From Xanthobacter autotrophicus Py2 (lineage in GTDB: Bacteria > Pseudomonadota > Alphaproteobacteria > Rhizobiales > Xanthobacteraceae), in the NCBI GenBank assembly GCA_000017645.1, contig CP000781.1, positions 372,001 through 436,000 on the forward strand: a DNA stretch of 64,000 nucleotides, read 5' to 3'. The notes under the pieces are model-generated. The model was not told where the DNA came from. It ran no database searches and was given only the letters and a program-made list of their open reading frames with translations. Both the position numbers and the translations under genes were made by a program. This document shows, in pieces, positions 35,221 to 44,199 of the stretch; positions within the stretch are counted from its first letter, which is position 1, and every line of letters starts with the position of its first letter.

Positions 35221-36738
35221 CTAGCGGCCGTCTTCTTCCGCGGCGAGCAGGATCAGATCGCTCAGGGAGAAGCGCGTGAAGTCCGGCAGGCTGCCTTGTG
35301 AGAGGATCGACGCGTCCGAATGGAGAGCGAGGGTCCACAGGGCCTCGGCCACGATCCGGCTGCCCACCGGGCCGAGATGCCGGCCGGCCGGTCCTTCGGG
35401 GTTGCCGGCCTCCGCCAGGATGTAGAACCACAAGGGCGTCGCCTCGCAGAACGGCAGGGCCGCGACGCGCTGGTGGTCCGGCAGGGCCGCGAGCAGGGTG
35501 TCGTCCTTCAGCGGCTTGAGGCCCAGGTGCCGCGCCAGCGCCTGGCCGGTCGGCAGGCCGAGACGGAAGCCGCGCAGCAGGTGGTGGGTGGCGACGGCCT
35601 GCGCACTCTCCGGCGCGCCGGAGATGACAGTGTCGAGCCGCCGCGCCCGCTGCGGCGCCTCGGCGGCGAACGGCAGGAAGCCCTCCCAGGAGATCACATG
35701 GTGTTCGGGCAGGGTCTCAGGCCGGTCCCGGCCACCGCCCAGCACGTTGCGCGTCACGAGCGCGCTGTGCTCCACGTTGCGGAAATTGAGGTTGTAGTCG
35801 TAGCTCGCGCGCCGCATGGAGGGGGCCAGCACCAGAGCTGCGGCGGACAATTCCACCGGCATGAACAGGCCGGCGGGGCGCTCCACCCGCCACAGGCGCG
35901 GGCCCTGGGCCATCACGTTTTCGAGAACGTCCGGTGCGCAGAGCTTGGGCAGCAGGTCGAACAGCACCATCCACTGGAAGCGGCGACGCAGCGCGCGCCG
36001 CGCCGCCTCGAATGACAGGCCGGAGCCGATGAGGGCGTTGTGGGCCTTGAGAAAGGCCACGTGCAGCTGGCCCAGGATGAGGTGCTCGTCGTTGCGGGCA
36101 TCGCTCATGCGTGGGGCGCGGTCGCGGCCGGGCTCGGAACTGCGCGGATGGCGGGGCAGGTCGTTGGCCGTGCCGGTGCGCGGCGGGCGGCTATGGGGGC
36201 AGCCGTTCGGCTTGGGCGATACGGTGCCGACCAGCATGCGCCGCACCGCCTGCGGGTCACGCGGGGCATCATAGATGCTGTCGAGGTCGAGCCCGCCCGA
36301 GCGCCGGTTGAGCAGGCCGGCGAGGGAAGGCAGCGGCGCGAAGGCGTCCGGGCCGAGGCCCGGCGCGTCCGGCGTCCGCCGCTCCCAGACCAGATCGTTG
36401 CGCAGGAACTCGACCAGATAGGTATAGGCGGCGGGCAGGTCGCCATCGCCGGCCGACCGGACGCGCGGCGGCGGCGGGCTGTCCTGAAGCGTGTCCTGAA
36501 CCGTGTCCTGGAGCTTATCCTGCGGCTCGGCCATGGCCGCGGCGAGGCGCGCCAGGTCCTTCAGGGTGCGCGGCTCCGGCGTCAGGCGATGGGCCGGCCC
36601 GCACAGGGCGGGAAACATGAAGCCGAAGCCGTGATCAGCGGGGCGGGCGCCCGATTCCAGCGCCAGGGCGCGCACGCGCTCGCCGATCGCCTCGTGGCGC
36701 GCCGGGCGCGGATCCTGTCCCCCCGCACACATTTCCAT
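35221..36738 (-). CDS. Animal-type heme peroxidase homologue, distal His missing
   Basis: 505 residues of the peroxidase-cyclooxygenase superfamily, which includes bacterial peroxidases, cyclooxygenases and fatty-acid dioxygenases. The proximal region DARNDEHLILGQLHVAFLKAHN is clear (H226, H233), as are PEHHVISWEGFLPF and the C-terminal helices. The distal site, normally QFxDHD, reads EFLRNDL with N114 where the distal His is expected, so ordinary peroxidase chemistry is doubtful. There is no signal peptide. Start ATG 36738 has GGAAGG upstream. An odd QDKLQDTVQDTLQD repeat lies near residues 70-85. It is divergent from a LuxR-type regulator. Confidence 0.8.
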   Translation of the reverse strand: MEMCAGGQDPRPARHEAIGERVRALALESGARPADHGFGFMFPALCGPAHRLTPEPRTLKDLARLAAAMAEPQDKLQDTVQDTLQDSPPPPRVRSAGDGDLPAAYTYLVEFLRNDLVWERRTPDAPGLGPDAFAPLPSLAGLLNRRSGGLDLDSIYDAPRDPQAVRRMLVGTVSPKPNGCPHSRPPRTGTANDLPRHPRSSEPGRDRAPRMSDARNDEHLILGQLHVAFLKAHNALIGSGLSFEAARRALRRRFQWMVLFDLLPKLCAPDVLENVMAQGPRLWRVERPAGLFMPVELSAAALVLAPSMRRASYDYNLNFRNVEHSALVTRNVLGGGRDRPETLPEHHVISWEGFLPFAAEAPQRARRLDTVISGAPESAQAVATHHLLRGFRLGLPTGQALARHLGLKPLKDDTLLAALPDHQRVAALPFCEATPLWFYILAEAGNPEGPAGRHLGPVGSRIVAEALWTLALHSDASILSQGSLPDFTRFSLSDLILLAAEEDGR

Positions 36739-37100
36739 GGACCTTCCAAATGTCATTCGGTTCTTCACGCTGTTCTTGTTGCCCTTGCCCTTCCCGCTTA
36801 GGGCAGCATGAAGCCGCAAGGGGCAGCATCCCGCGAATGGGGGATGACCCACCCATCGGCCGTCTTGCAGCCTGAGACGGTTGTGCAATGCTGCGATCAA
36901 GGAGCGTGACCGCTCCGGCGACTGCGGCATCGGGTGGCGTCTTGGATGCCACCGTTCGCCCTCTTCCCTGCCGGTCGGCAGGATCGAGGGTGCCAGCGCG
37001 CCACGGCTCTCGCGGGGATGAGCCACGGCGGTCCATCGGATCTGAGCGTGTCGTCCCACCGGCCCGGCCGGCCGCGGCGATGCGCGGAAATGGGACGGAC
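36739..37100. other. Divergent promoter region, no gene seen
   Basis: 362 bases between the heme peroxidase gene and the LuxR-type gene. It contains two direct GGGCAGCAT repeats (about 36802 and 36821), a CCTGCCG/CGGCAGG inverted repeat near 36966-36981 and a GGTGGC/GCCACC inverted repeat near 36935. Any could bind the regulator; none matches a consensus I can name. Frames crossing it have no recognisable domain. Confidence 0.45.
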
Positions 37101-38237
37101 ATGGGCGATCTCGATCAATATTCCCGCCTCATCGGCGACGTGTACGAACTCAGCGGCGACCCCCAGCAGTGGGGCATCCTTCTGGAGGGCGTGACACGCT
37201 TCGTGGATGGCCGCGTCGGCCAGCTGGCGGTGTTCAGCCTCAAGCAGCAGCGCAAGCCCACCTGGCGCGTGTGGGGCCACGACCCGCAGGACTACAAGAC
37301 CTTCCTCTACCGCCACGCGACGGAAGACCCCCGCCTGTCGTACATCCTCTCCAATCCCGGCCGCATCATCTGCGGCGAGGACGGGGTGGACCCGGACCAG
37401 TTCCGCGCCTCCGCCATGTTCCGCGAGGTGGTGGAGCCCATGGATCTCGAGCATTCGCTCGTCTCCTACTTCGCGCAGGAGGCGGACGTGATGGCCACCG
37501 TGTGCGCCATGCGCGGGCGGGGGCAGGGGGCGTTCGGCGCCCCCGAGAAGCAGAAGCTGGGCCTGGTGGTGCCGCATCTGCGCCGGGCCTTTGAGCTCTA
37601 TGCCTTGCTCGACGAGGCGAAGGCCAAGGTGGGCGACATCGCCGCCGCCCTCGATATCGTCGATGCCGGCATCTTCCTGGTGGATGCCGACATGCGCGTC
37701 GCCCACGTCAACGTGGCGGGCGACGCCATGGTGAAGGAGGGCGACATCGCCCTGCGCGGCGGCAAGCTCGCCTTCCGCGACGACCGCGCCTCGCGGCAGG
37801 TGGCGGCGGCGGTGGCGCTGGCGCTGGCCGCGGCCCGGGGCGAGGCCAGCCTCACCCATGCCGAGCACATGGAGGTGCCGCGCCCCAATTCCGACAGCGG
37901 CCCCTACCGGGTGTCGCTGCACCCGCTGCCGGCGGGCGACGGGAGCGTGAAGCTCGCCACCCGCTCGCAGATCGCGGTGGTGGTGCGGGCGCCGGGCCGT
38001 AGCGGCACCGATGTGGCGCGCCGGCTGCAGACCACCTTCCGCCTCACCCCGTCGGAGGCCGCGCTCGGCGCGGCGCTGGCGGTGGGCGCCTCGCTCGCCG
38101 ACTTCGCCCAGCAGCGCAGCGTGGCCATGTCCACGGTCCGCAGCCAGCTGAAGGCGCTCTACGAGAAGACCGACACCAACCGCCAGGGCGAGCTGGTGGC
38201 CCGCCTGCGCGAGAGCCTCGACCTGTCGCTGGTGTGA
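37101..38237 (+). CDS. LuxR-type HTH transcriptional regulator
   Basis: 378 residues. The N-terminal two thirds contain a PAS-like sensor (LDIVDAGIFLVDADMRVAHVN). The C-terminus is a LuxR/FixJ-type HTH, starting RLTPSEAALGAALAVGASL and with recognition helix SMSTVR-like AMSTVRSQLKALYEKT. No LuxI-type AHL-binding signature or synthase gene is evident. Start ATG 37101 (MGDLDQYSRLI) is chosen; ATG 37080 is possible. It is flanked by the heme peroxidase (divergent) and the di-heme cytochrome/P450 operon (downstream), so it may control these. Confidence 0.85.
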   Translation: MGDLDQYSRLIGDVYELSGDPQQWGILLEGVTRFVDGRVGQLAVFSLKQQRKPTWRVWGHDPQDYKTFLYRHATEDPRLSYILSNPGRIICGEDGVDPDQFRASAMFREVVEPMDLEHSLVSYFAQEADVMATVCAMRGRGQGAFGAPEKQKLGLVVPHLRRAFELYALLDEAKAKVGDIAAALDIVDAGIFLVDADMRVAHVNVAGDAMVKEGDIALRGGKLAFRDDRASRQVAAAVALALAAARGEASLTHAEHMEVPRPNSDSGPYRVSLHPLPAGDGSVKLATRSQIAVVVRAPGRSGTDVARRLQTTFRLTPSEAALGAALAVGASLADFAQQRSVAMSTVRSQLKALYEKTDTNRQGELVARLRESLDLSLV

Positions 38238-38348
38238 GCCGGGGCAGGTGTGAGCTGTCGCGCGCCTGACATAAGGGCGCGCGAGGTTTTGGAGATCGGC
38301 TGCTGACGCCGGTCTCGATTGCGGACATCCTGCGCCGGCCGGGCCGAA

Positions 38349-38366
38349 GCTTCACGGGGGTGAAGC
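38349..38366 (+). other. Hairpin between LuxR-type and cytochrome genes
   Basis: A seven-base-pair stem GCTTCAC/GTGAAGC around a four-G loop, nested in a longer imperfect GCCGGCC-type inverted repeat (about 38332-38384). It could be a terminator of the regulator or a leader structure of the cytochrome operon; no T tract follows. Confidence 0.35.
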
Positions 38367-38429
38367 ACCTGCTTCGGGCCGGCGCATGTGCGGGCGCGTT
38401 GCCACCCGTACCAGGCTTTGGGGGAGAAA

Positions 38430-40172
38430 ATGCTGGGGCGAAAGGGTCTCTTCGTGCTCGCGGGCGTCGCGGGCTTTCTGGGCCTTGCGGCGGCCACCGA
38501 CGCGATCATGTCGCGGCGGCAGGCGGTGGAGCAGGCCGGGCCGCCAAAGGTGCTCGACCAGGGCTGGTCGGACAGCCTGCGCGAGCAGTTCTACTATACC
38601 TCGCAGGGCTCGCAGTTGTTGCCCTATGCATTCCTGCGGGCGCTGGAGCAGCCGCTCTCCGACAAGCCCTTCCTGGACCCGGCGCACATCGCCGAGATGG
38701 GCTTCCTGCCGGCGGACGGGCCCTCGCAGCTTAATCCGGACGGCCTGCCCATCGGCTTCGTAAAGGACCCACGGCCCGGCAACAGCACCATGGGCCCCAG
38801 CGTGGGCATGACCTGCGCCGCCTGCCATACCTCCGATATCGAGGCCAACGGCGTGCGCATCCGCATCGACGGCGGCGCCGCCCTGGCCGACTACCAGCTG
38901 TTCATGAAGCGGCTGAGCCGCGCCCTCGACAACACCTTGGCCGATCCCGCCAAATACCAGCGCTTCGCCGCGCGCCTCGTGGCCGCCGATCCCAAGCAGA
39001 TCCGCCCGGCGCTGGAGGCCACCGCCGCCGAGATCCGCCGGCTGGAGGCCGCCTCCTGGACCCCGGTGCCCTACGGCCGCGGCCGGCTCGACGCGTTCGG
39101 CCATATCCTCAACGCGGTCGCCGCCGACGCTTTGGGCGAGCCCGCCAACTTCCGCATGCCGGACGCGCCGGTGAGCTATCCCTTCCTGTGGACCACCCCG
39201 GCCCAGCGCTACGTGCAGTGGAATGGGGTGGCCGGCAATCCGCTCGGGCGCAATCTGGGCGAAGTGCTGGGCGTGTTCGGCCACACCAGCTTCGCCAACG
39301 GCAATCCCGGCGCCTTCGCCTCCACCGCGCTGCCCGACAATCTGGTGGCGCTGGAAGCCTGGGTGGCGGACCTGAAGCCGCCGCCGTGGCCGGAAAAGGA
39401 GCTGGGCAAGGCGGACGCGGCCAAGGCGAAGCGCGGCGCCGAGCTGTTCAAGGCCCATTGCGCCGGCTGCCACGGCGGCCCCGAGTATCGCCTCACCCCC
39501 GCTTCCGAGAACGAGGGCGGGCGGCAGTGGCTGGCGGTCTCCATGGTGGACATCGCCAAGGTGAAGACCGATCCCAAGATGCTCAACAATTTCACCGGTC
39601 GCTTCGCCAAGCCCGGCGTGCTCGGCCCGCTCGTGGCCAACGCGCCGCACCTGTCCGACGGGCAGGTGCCGGCCGGCGCCGTGCTGCTGGCGGCGGTGAC
39701 CGTCATCACCGAGAACAGCCTGCGCGCCCAGGGCATCACCGGCGATGCGCGCAAGCAATGGTACGGCTGGCGCTTCGCCCCCGGCAGCACCACGCCCCAG
39801 TCCGGCTGGCTGGCGCCCCCGAGCTACAAGGCCGGCCCGCTGGCCGGGGTATGGGCGACGGGGCCATTCCTGCACAACGGCTCGGTGCCCACCGTCTACG
39901 ACCTGCTCTCGCCCGAGGACGAGCGGCCCGCCCGCTTCTACGTGGGCTCGCGGCAGCTCGACACGGAAAAGCTCGGCTTCGTCTCCTCGCCCGATTCTCT
40001 GCCCGAGAAGGAACGCGAGGGGCTGTTCCTGTTCGACACCACCCTCGCCGGCAATTCCAACCGGGGCCACGCCTTCCCCGACCCCTCGGTGGCGAAGCTC
40101 TCGCCGGACGATCGCTACGCCATCATCGAATATCTCAAGATCCTGGAGGGGCCGGATGTCCGCCGCCACTGA
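38430..40172 (+). CDS. Di-heme cytochrome c, MauG/RoxA/peroxidase-like
   Basis: 580 residues with an N-terminal signal or anchor (GLFVLAGVAGFLGLAAATDA) and two c-type heme sites: CAACH (C129-H133) and CAGCH (C344-H348). The C-terminal LHNGSVPTVYDLLSP resembles the RoxA/MauG/bacterial cytochrome c peroxidase superfamily. It acts in the periplasm, either reducing peroxide or oxygenating a lipid-like substrate. Start ATG 38430 follows GGGGGAG. Its stop overlaps the P450 start by 17 bases. Length and motifs fit rubber oxygenase-like proteins better than short peroxidases; substrate unknown. Confidence 0.85.
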   Translation: MLGRKGLFVLAGVAGFLGLAAATDAIMSRRQAVEQAGPPKVLDQGWSDSLREQFYYTSQGSQLLPYAFLRALEQPLSDKPFLDPAHIAEMGFLPADGPSQLNPDGLPIGFVKDPRPGNSTMGPSVGMTCAACHTSDIEANGVRIRIDGGAALADYQLFMKRLSRALDNTLADPAKYQRFAARLVAADPKQIRPALEATAAEIRRLEAASWTPVPYGRGRLDAFGHILNAVAADALGEPANFRMPDAPVSYPFLWTTPAQRYVQWNGVAGNPLGRNLGEVLGVFGHTSFANGNPGAFASTALPDNLVALEAWVADLKPPPWPEKELGKADAAKAKRGAELFKAHCAGCHGGPEYRLTPASENEGGRQWLAVSMVDIAKVKTDPKMLNNFTGRFAKPGVLGPLVANAPHLSDGQVPAGAVLLAAVTVITENSLRAQGITGDARKQWYGWRFAPGSTTPQSGWLAPPSYKAGPLAGVWATGPFLHNGSVPTVYDLLSPEDERPARFYVGSRQLDTEKLGFVSSPDSLPEKEREGLFLFDTTLAGNSNRGHAFPDPSVAKLSPDDRYAIIEYLKILEGPDVRRH

Positions 40173-41439
40173 GGGGCCCGCCACGGGCTGCAACGGGACG
40201 GCCTCGCCGACGCCCCTGCTCGACCGCCTCGCGGCGCTGCGGCCGGCCGAGCGCTGGCCACTCGCCCGCGACTTCATCGCCAATGAGGCGCGCGCCTTCT
40301 TCGCCGAGCTGCGCGCCTACGCCCCTATCTATGAGACCAGCGAGGTGACGCTCATCGCCAAGCGCGCCGACGTGATCGAGGTGCTCTCGCTCCCCAAGGT
40401 GTTCACGGTGGATCTCTACAAGCCCAAGATGGGCGACTTCATGCTGGCCATGGACGAGACCATCGTGAATTACCGCGACAAGTCGGTGATGCGCGCCATC
40501 CTCGCCTGGGACGACCTGCCCAAGATCCGCGCCGTCGCGGCCGAGGTGGCCGACGCGGCGCTGGATGCGGCCGGCTGTGAGATCGAGGCGGTGCAGCAGC
40601 TCGCCCGCCACGTGCCCATGCGCATCGTGCAGCGCTGCTTCGGCATCCACGGGCCGGACCAGGACCTGCTCGACTGGTCCTATGCCAACCAGATGGACCA
40701 GTTCAACAATCTGCCCTACGACGACCGCCCCGACGCCGACGCCATCCACCAGGCGGCGGAGGACTCGCGGGTGAAGCTGCGCAATCTGTTCGCCCAGCTG
40801 ATCCCGGCGCGCATCGCCGAGATCAAGGCCGGCACCGCCCCCGACGACAGCCTGACCCGCATCCTGAGCCTGAACCTGCCGGCGGCCGACCATTTCGGCA
40901 TGGACCGGGTGGTGATCAATGTCGGCGGCCTGCTCATCGGCGCCATCGAGACCACGGCGGAAGCGGTCATCAACGCCCTCGCTGAGCTGTTCGCCCGGCC
41001 CGAGGCGCTGGCCGGCGCGCGGGCGGCGGCGGAGGCGGGGGATGACGCGGCCTTCGATGGCTATGTGTGGGAGGCGCTTCGCTTCTCGCCCATCGTCGCC
41101 TTCATGTTCCGCGAGGCGGCCTCCACCATCACCATCGGCCAGGGCACCGACCGGGAGAAGGTGATCGGCACCGGCACGGTGGTGCTGCCGCTGAGCCTGT
41201 CCGCCATGTTCGATCCGGATTTCGTGCCGGACCCGGAGGCGTTCCGGCCCGACAGGCCGTTCCACACCTACCTGCACTTCGGCTACGGCCACCACGAGTG
41301 CCTCGGCCGCTATGTGGGCGGCGTCATGATCCCGGAGATCGTCAAACGGGTGCTGAAGCGCCCCGCCGCCCGGCCGCTGGCGCCGGTGGACATGGCCGGC
41401 ACCCCGTTCCCCCAGAACTACCGCATCGGGCTGGAGTGA
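40156..41439 (+). CDS. Cytochrome P450
   Basis: 427-residue soluble bacterial P450. I-helix IGAIETTAEA (acid/Thr pair for oxygen activation), ExxR at E306-R309 (EALR) and the heme-thiolate loop FGYGHHECLG with C382. It has no membrane anchor, so it needs separate redox partners; none is encoded nearby. Start ATG 40156 lies inside the cytochrome c gene's end, with GGAGG seven bases upstream, so the two are translationally coupled. Likely a tailoring or lipid hydroxylase; specificity unknown. Confidence 0.95.
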   Translation: MSAATEGPATGCNGTASPTPLLDRLAALRPAERWPLARDFIANEARAFFAELRAYAPIYETSEVTLIAKRADVIEVLSLPKVFTVDLYKPKMGDFMLAMDETIVNYRDKSVMRAILAWDDLPKIRAVAAEVADAALDAAGCEIEAVQQLARHVPMRIVQRCFGIHGPDQDLLDWSYANQMDQFNNLPYDDRPDADAIHQAAEDSRVKLRNLFAQLIPARIAEIKAGTAPDDSLTRILSLNLPAADHFGMDRVVINVGGLLIGAIETTAEAVINALAELFARPEALAGARAAAEAGDDAAFDGYVWEALRFSPIVAFMFREAASTITIGQGTDREKVIGTGTVVLPLSLSAMFDPDFVPDPEAFRPDRPFHTYLHFGYGHHECLGRYVGGVMIPEIVKRVLKRPAARPLAPVDMAGTPFPQNYRIGLE

Positions 41440-41466
41440 GGGCGGTCTGCACGTGACCCAAAGAAA

Positions 41467-41492
41467 AACCCGCCGGGTTGCGCCGGCGGGTT
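41467..41492. terminator. Bidirectional terminator between P450 and murein transglycosylase
   Basis: A perfect 10-base-pair stem (41467-41476 with 41483-41492) with a six-base loop, preceded by AGAAA and followed by CTTCTTT, between convergent genes. Confidence 0.85.
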
Positions 41493-41516
41493 CTTCTTTA
41501 GGGGAGCGGAAGCCGG

Positions 41517-42848
41517 TCAGCGCCGCATCTGCTGGAGCAGTTGCAGGTCGGGATAGCCGTCGGGCAGAGCGCCCGAGCGCACCTGGTAGTCCTGGATGGC
41601 GACGCGGGTCTTCTGGCCGAGGATGCCGTCCACGTTGCCGATGTCGTAGCCCATCTGCGCGAGGCGGGACTGGATCTCCTGCCGCTCGGCCTTGGAGAGG
41701 CCGCGCTCTTCCTTCGGCCAGGACTGGACGAAGGTGCCGCCGCCCCGCAGCCGGTCCGCCAGGTGCCCGATGGCGAGGGCGTAGGCGTCGGCGGGGTTGT
41801 ACTTCAGGATGGCGTCGAAATTCTTCATCATCAGGAACGCCGGGCCATTGGCCCCGGCGGGCAGCAGCAGGTAGGCGGTGTCGGAGGCGCGGGGGAAGGC
41901 GACGCCGCTGGGCCGGCGCAGGCCCATGCTGTTCCACTCGCCCAGCGTGCGCTTGATGGTGCGGTTGGCGTTGCGGTAGTCGAAGCCCTGCGGGAGCACC
42001 ACCTCATAGCCCCAGGCCTTGCCGAACTCCCAGCCGTCCAGCTTCAGGTTGTTGGCGGTGGAGGCGATGATGTCCGGGATGGAATCCACCACGTTGCGCT
42101 TGCCGTCGCCGTCGAAGTCCACGGCGAAGCGCTGGAACGAGGTGGGCATGAACTGGGTGGGGCCGAACGCGCCGGCCCACGAGCCCTTCATGTGGTCATA
42201 GGGCACGTCGCCCTTCTCCAGGATCTGGAGGGTGGCGATGAACTCGTCGCGGAAATAGTCCTGCCGCCGGCCGATGCAGGCGAGCGTCGCGGTGGATTCC
42301 AGCACGTTGCGCCGGCCGATGCCGTCGGGGTCGCCATAGGTGGATTCGATGCCCCAGATGGCCGTCACCGCATAGCGGTCCACGCCATAGGCCTTTTCCA
42401 TCCTGTCGAAGATGGGCTTGTAGCGCTCCAGGATTTCCCGGCCCTTCTTCACGCGCGTCTCGGTGACGAGCATGTTCACATAGGCGCCGATGGGCTTGGA
42501 GAATTCCGGCTGGCTGTCCATGAACTCCATGATTTTCATCTGGGGTTCGAGGTTGGCCGTGTAGCGCTCGAAGGTGCGCCGCGACACGCCCTTGGACTGG
42601 GCCAGCGGCCACAGATTGGCGATGCAGGCGGGGAAGTTGGCCTGGGCCTCCGCCAGCGCCTGGGGCGTCATCAGCGGGTGGCCGCCGTTCGCCGGTGCCG
42701 CCTGGGGCTGGCCCAGCGGCGGGAAGCCGAAGATGGAGCCCGTGGTCTGGGCCTGCGCCCGTGCCGGCGTGATCAGCCCCGCCGCCGCGAGCGCGAGCCC
42801 GGCGACGAAGGTGCCCTTCAGGGCACGCATGCAGGTCGTTTGAGCCAT
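41517..42848 (-). CDS. Lytic murein transglycosylase, MltB-like
   Basis: 443 residues: signal peptide (TFVAGLALAAAGLITPARA), an SLT-type catalytic domain with the active-site Glu in AIWGIESTYGDP, and motifs AGAFGPTQFMPTSF and YNPADAYALAIGHLADRL. The C-terminal peptidoglycan-binding domain contains LSKAERQEIQSRLAQMGYDIG and VDGILGQKTRVAIQDYQ. It cleaves murein glycan strands to 1,6-anhydromuropeptides in the periplasm. No lipobox cysteine is at the cleavage site, so it is probably soluble. Start ATG 42848 has GGGGAGGA ten bases upstream. Confidence 0.93.
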   Translation of the reverse strand: MAQTTCMRALKGTFVAGLALAAAGLITPARAQAQTTGSIFGFPPLGQPQAAPANGGHPLMTPQALAEAQANFPACIANLWPLAQSKGVSRRTFERYTANLEPQMKIMEFMDSQPEFSKPIGAYVNMLVTETRVKKGREILERYKPIFDRMEKAYGVDRYAVTAIWGIESTYGDPDGIGRRNVLESTATLACIGRRQDYFRDEFIATLQILEKGDVPYDHMKGSWAGAFGPTQFMPTSFQRFAVDFDGDGKRNVVDSIPDIIASTANNLKLDGWEFGKAWGYEVVLPQGFDYRNANRTIKRTLGEWNSMGLRRPSGVAFPRASDTAYLLLPAGANGPAFLMMKNFDAILKYNPADAYALAIGHLADRLRGGGTFVQSWPKEERGLSKAERQEIQSRLAQMGYDIGNVDGILGQKTRVAIQDYQVRSGALPDGYPDLQLLQQMRR

Positions 42849-43250
42849 TGCCAAGCTGTCCTCCCCGGCGCGCGTCCTTCTGCCGCCGCCTCGCCTCACC
42901 GATAGGCCTCTACTGGGCGGCAATATGGTTGCGTCGCGGTTAATGGATGGCAAGTTTCCCGTGGACGCCGCCGGGCGGTACGCCGCGACCGGGGCCGGCG
43001 CTGCTGCGCCATTGTTGCGGCCGGGTTACCATGGCCGAATATATTTGATGCAGCGCAGCGTGGTCGAGTTGCAATGCAGCGCAGCCTGTGACGGTGTGCT
43101 AGAGCAAACGCTGTCCGGCATGCATCGCAAGCCGGCTCACCCGCGTTCTCTATTCTGGGGGAGAGGCGGCTCCGATCCGGTCGGTGGGGCCCACCTGATC
43201 GGAACCGGCTCTGCAATACCCGACGGCCTGGCAAAGAAGGGGCAGAATTG
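42849..43250. other. Divergent intergenic region, mltB-like gene and galU
   Basis: 402 bases with no gene seen. It contains a 12-base direct repeat ATGCAGCGCAGC at 43048-43059 and 43074-43085 and a ribosome site AGAAGGGG before galU. Local AT content rises around 43036-43047 (AATATATTTGAT). Promoters for both flanking genes should lie here; no consensus pair is convincing. Confidence 0.5.
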
Positions 43251-44150
43251 ATGCGTCAACCCATTCGTAAGGCGATCCTTCCTGTCGCGGGTCTCGGCAC
43301 CCGCTTCCTACCGGCCACCAAGGCGGTGCCGAAGGAAATGCTCACCGTCGTGGACCGCCCGGTGGTCCAGCACGTGGTGGACGAGGCGCGTGCCGCCGGC
43401 ATCGAGCACATCGTGTTCGTCACCGGCCGCAACAAGGCGGTGATCGAGGATCATTTCGACCGGCAGTTCGAGCTGGAGCGCACCCTCGAGGAGCGCGGCA
43501 AGACCAAGGAACTGGCGCAGCTCGACCGCGACACGCCGAAGCCCGGCACCACCTCCTTCACCCGCCAGCAGCTGCCGCTGGGCCTCGGCCATGCGGTGTG
43601 GTGCGCGCGCGAGATCATCGGCGATGAGCCCTTCGCGCTGCTGCTGCCCGACATGCTGCACATGCCCAAGGCAGGTAATGGCAACGGCCAGGGCTGCCTT
43701 GCCTCCATGGTGGAAGCCTATAACGAGACCGGCGGCAACCTGGTCGCGGTCTACGAGGTTCCGGACGACCAGACCCACCAGTACGGCATCGTCGGCGTGG
43801 GCGAGGAGAAGGCCAAGGGCGCCAAGGCCATCACCCAGATGGTGGAGAAGCCCAAGGCCGGCACCGCGCCGAGCAACCTTGCCATTTCCGGCCGCTATAT
43901 CCTCCAGCCGGCCATTTTCGACCTGCTTGCCAAGCAGGAGCGCGGCGCCGGCAACGAGATCCAGCTCACCGATTCCATGCTGAAGCTGAAGGAGACCGAC
44001 CCGTTCTTCGCGGTGCGCTTCGACGGCAGCATCTATGATTGCGGCTCGAAGATCGGCTTCCTTATGGCCAACGTTGCCTATGCCCTGTCCCGCCCGGACA
44101 TCGAGGGCGAGTTCCGCGCCGAGCTGAACGCGATGCTTGCGGGCAACTGA
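43251..44150 (+). CDS. galU: UTP-glucose-1-phosphate uridylyltransferase
   Basis: Makes UDP-glucose for exopolysaccharide, lipopolysaccharide and glycolipid synthesis. 299 residues with the nucleotide-binding [18 protein letters not shown], the [14 protein letters not shown] segment, [11 protein letters not shown] and the late [16 protein letters not shown]. Start ATG 43251 is preferred to the TTG immediately before it. The gene is monocistronic, ending at a strong hairpin. Confidence 0.96.
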   Translation: MRQPIRKAILPVAGLGTRFLPATKAVPKEMLTVVDRPVVQHVVDEARAAGIEHIVFVTGRNKAVIEDHFDRQFELERTLEERGKTKELAQLDRDTPKPGTTSFTRQQLPLGLGHAVWCAREIIGDEPFALLLPDMLHMPKAGNGNGQGCLASMVEAYNETGGNLVAVYEVPDDQTHQYGIVGVGEEKAKGAKAITQMVEKPKAGTAPSNLAISGRYILQPAIFDLLAKQERGAGNEIQLTDSMLKLKETDPFFAVRFDGSIYDCGSKIGFLMANVAYALSRPDIEGEFRAELNAMLAGN

Positions 44151-44159
44151 GCCCTGATG

Positions 44160-44191
44160 CTTCAGGGGCCGGCGGCGTCCGGCCCCTGAAG
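44160..44191. terminator. Bidirectional terminator between galU and the oxidoreductase gene
   Basis: A 13-base-pair perfect stem (44160-44172 with 44179-44191) and a six-base loop. It lies between the galU stop and the convergent gene ending at 44200. Confidence 0.8.
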
Positions 44192-44199
44192 CGCCTTGC

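Noticed and set aside
35082..35279. 65-codon plus-strand open frame before the heme peroxidase gene
   Set aside because: It overlaps a terminator and the peroxidase 3' end, and has no recognisable sequence or ribosome site.
36739..37059. N-terminal extension of the heme peroxidase upstream of 36738
   Set aside because: It is unlike protein, runs into the divergent promoter, and the ATG at 36738 has GGAAGG.
36888..38237. LuxR/LuxI quorum-sensing system
   Set aside because: The regulator has a PAS-like sensor rather than an AHL-binding domain, and no LuxI-type gene is present in the window.
43248..43250. TTG start for galU
   Set aside because: The next codon is ATG, with better spacing to AGAAGGGG.
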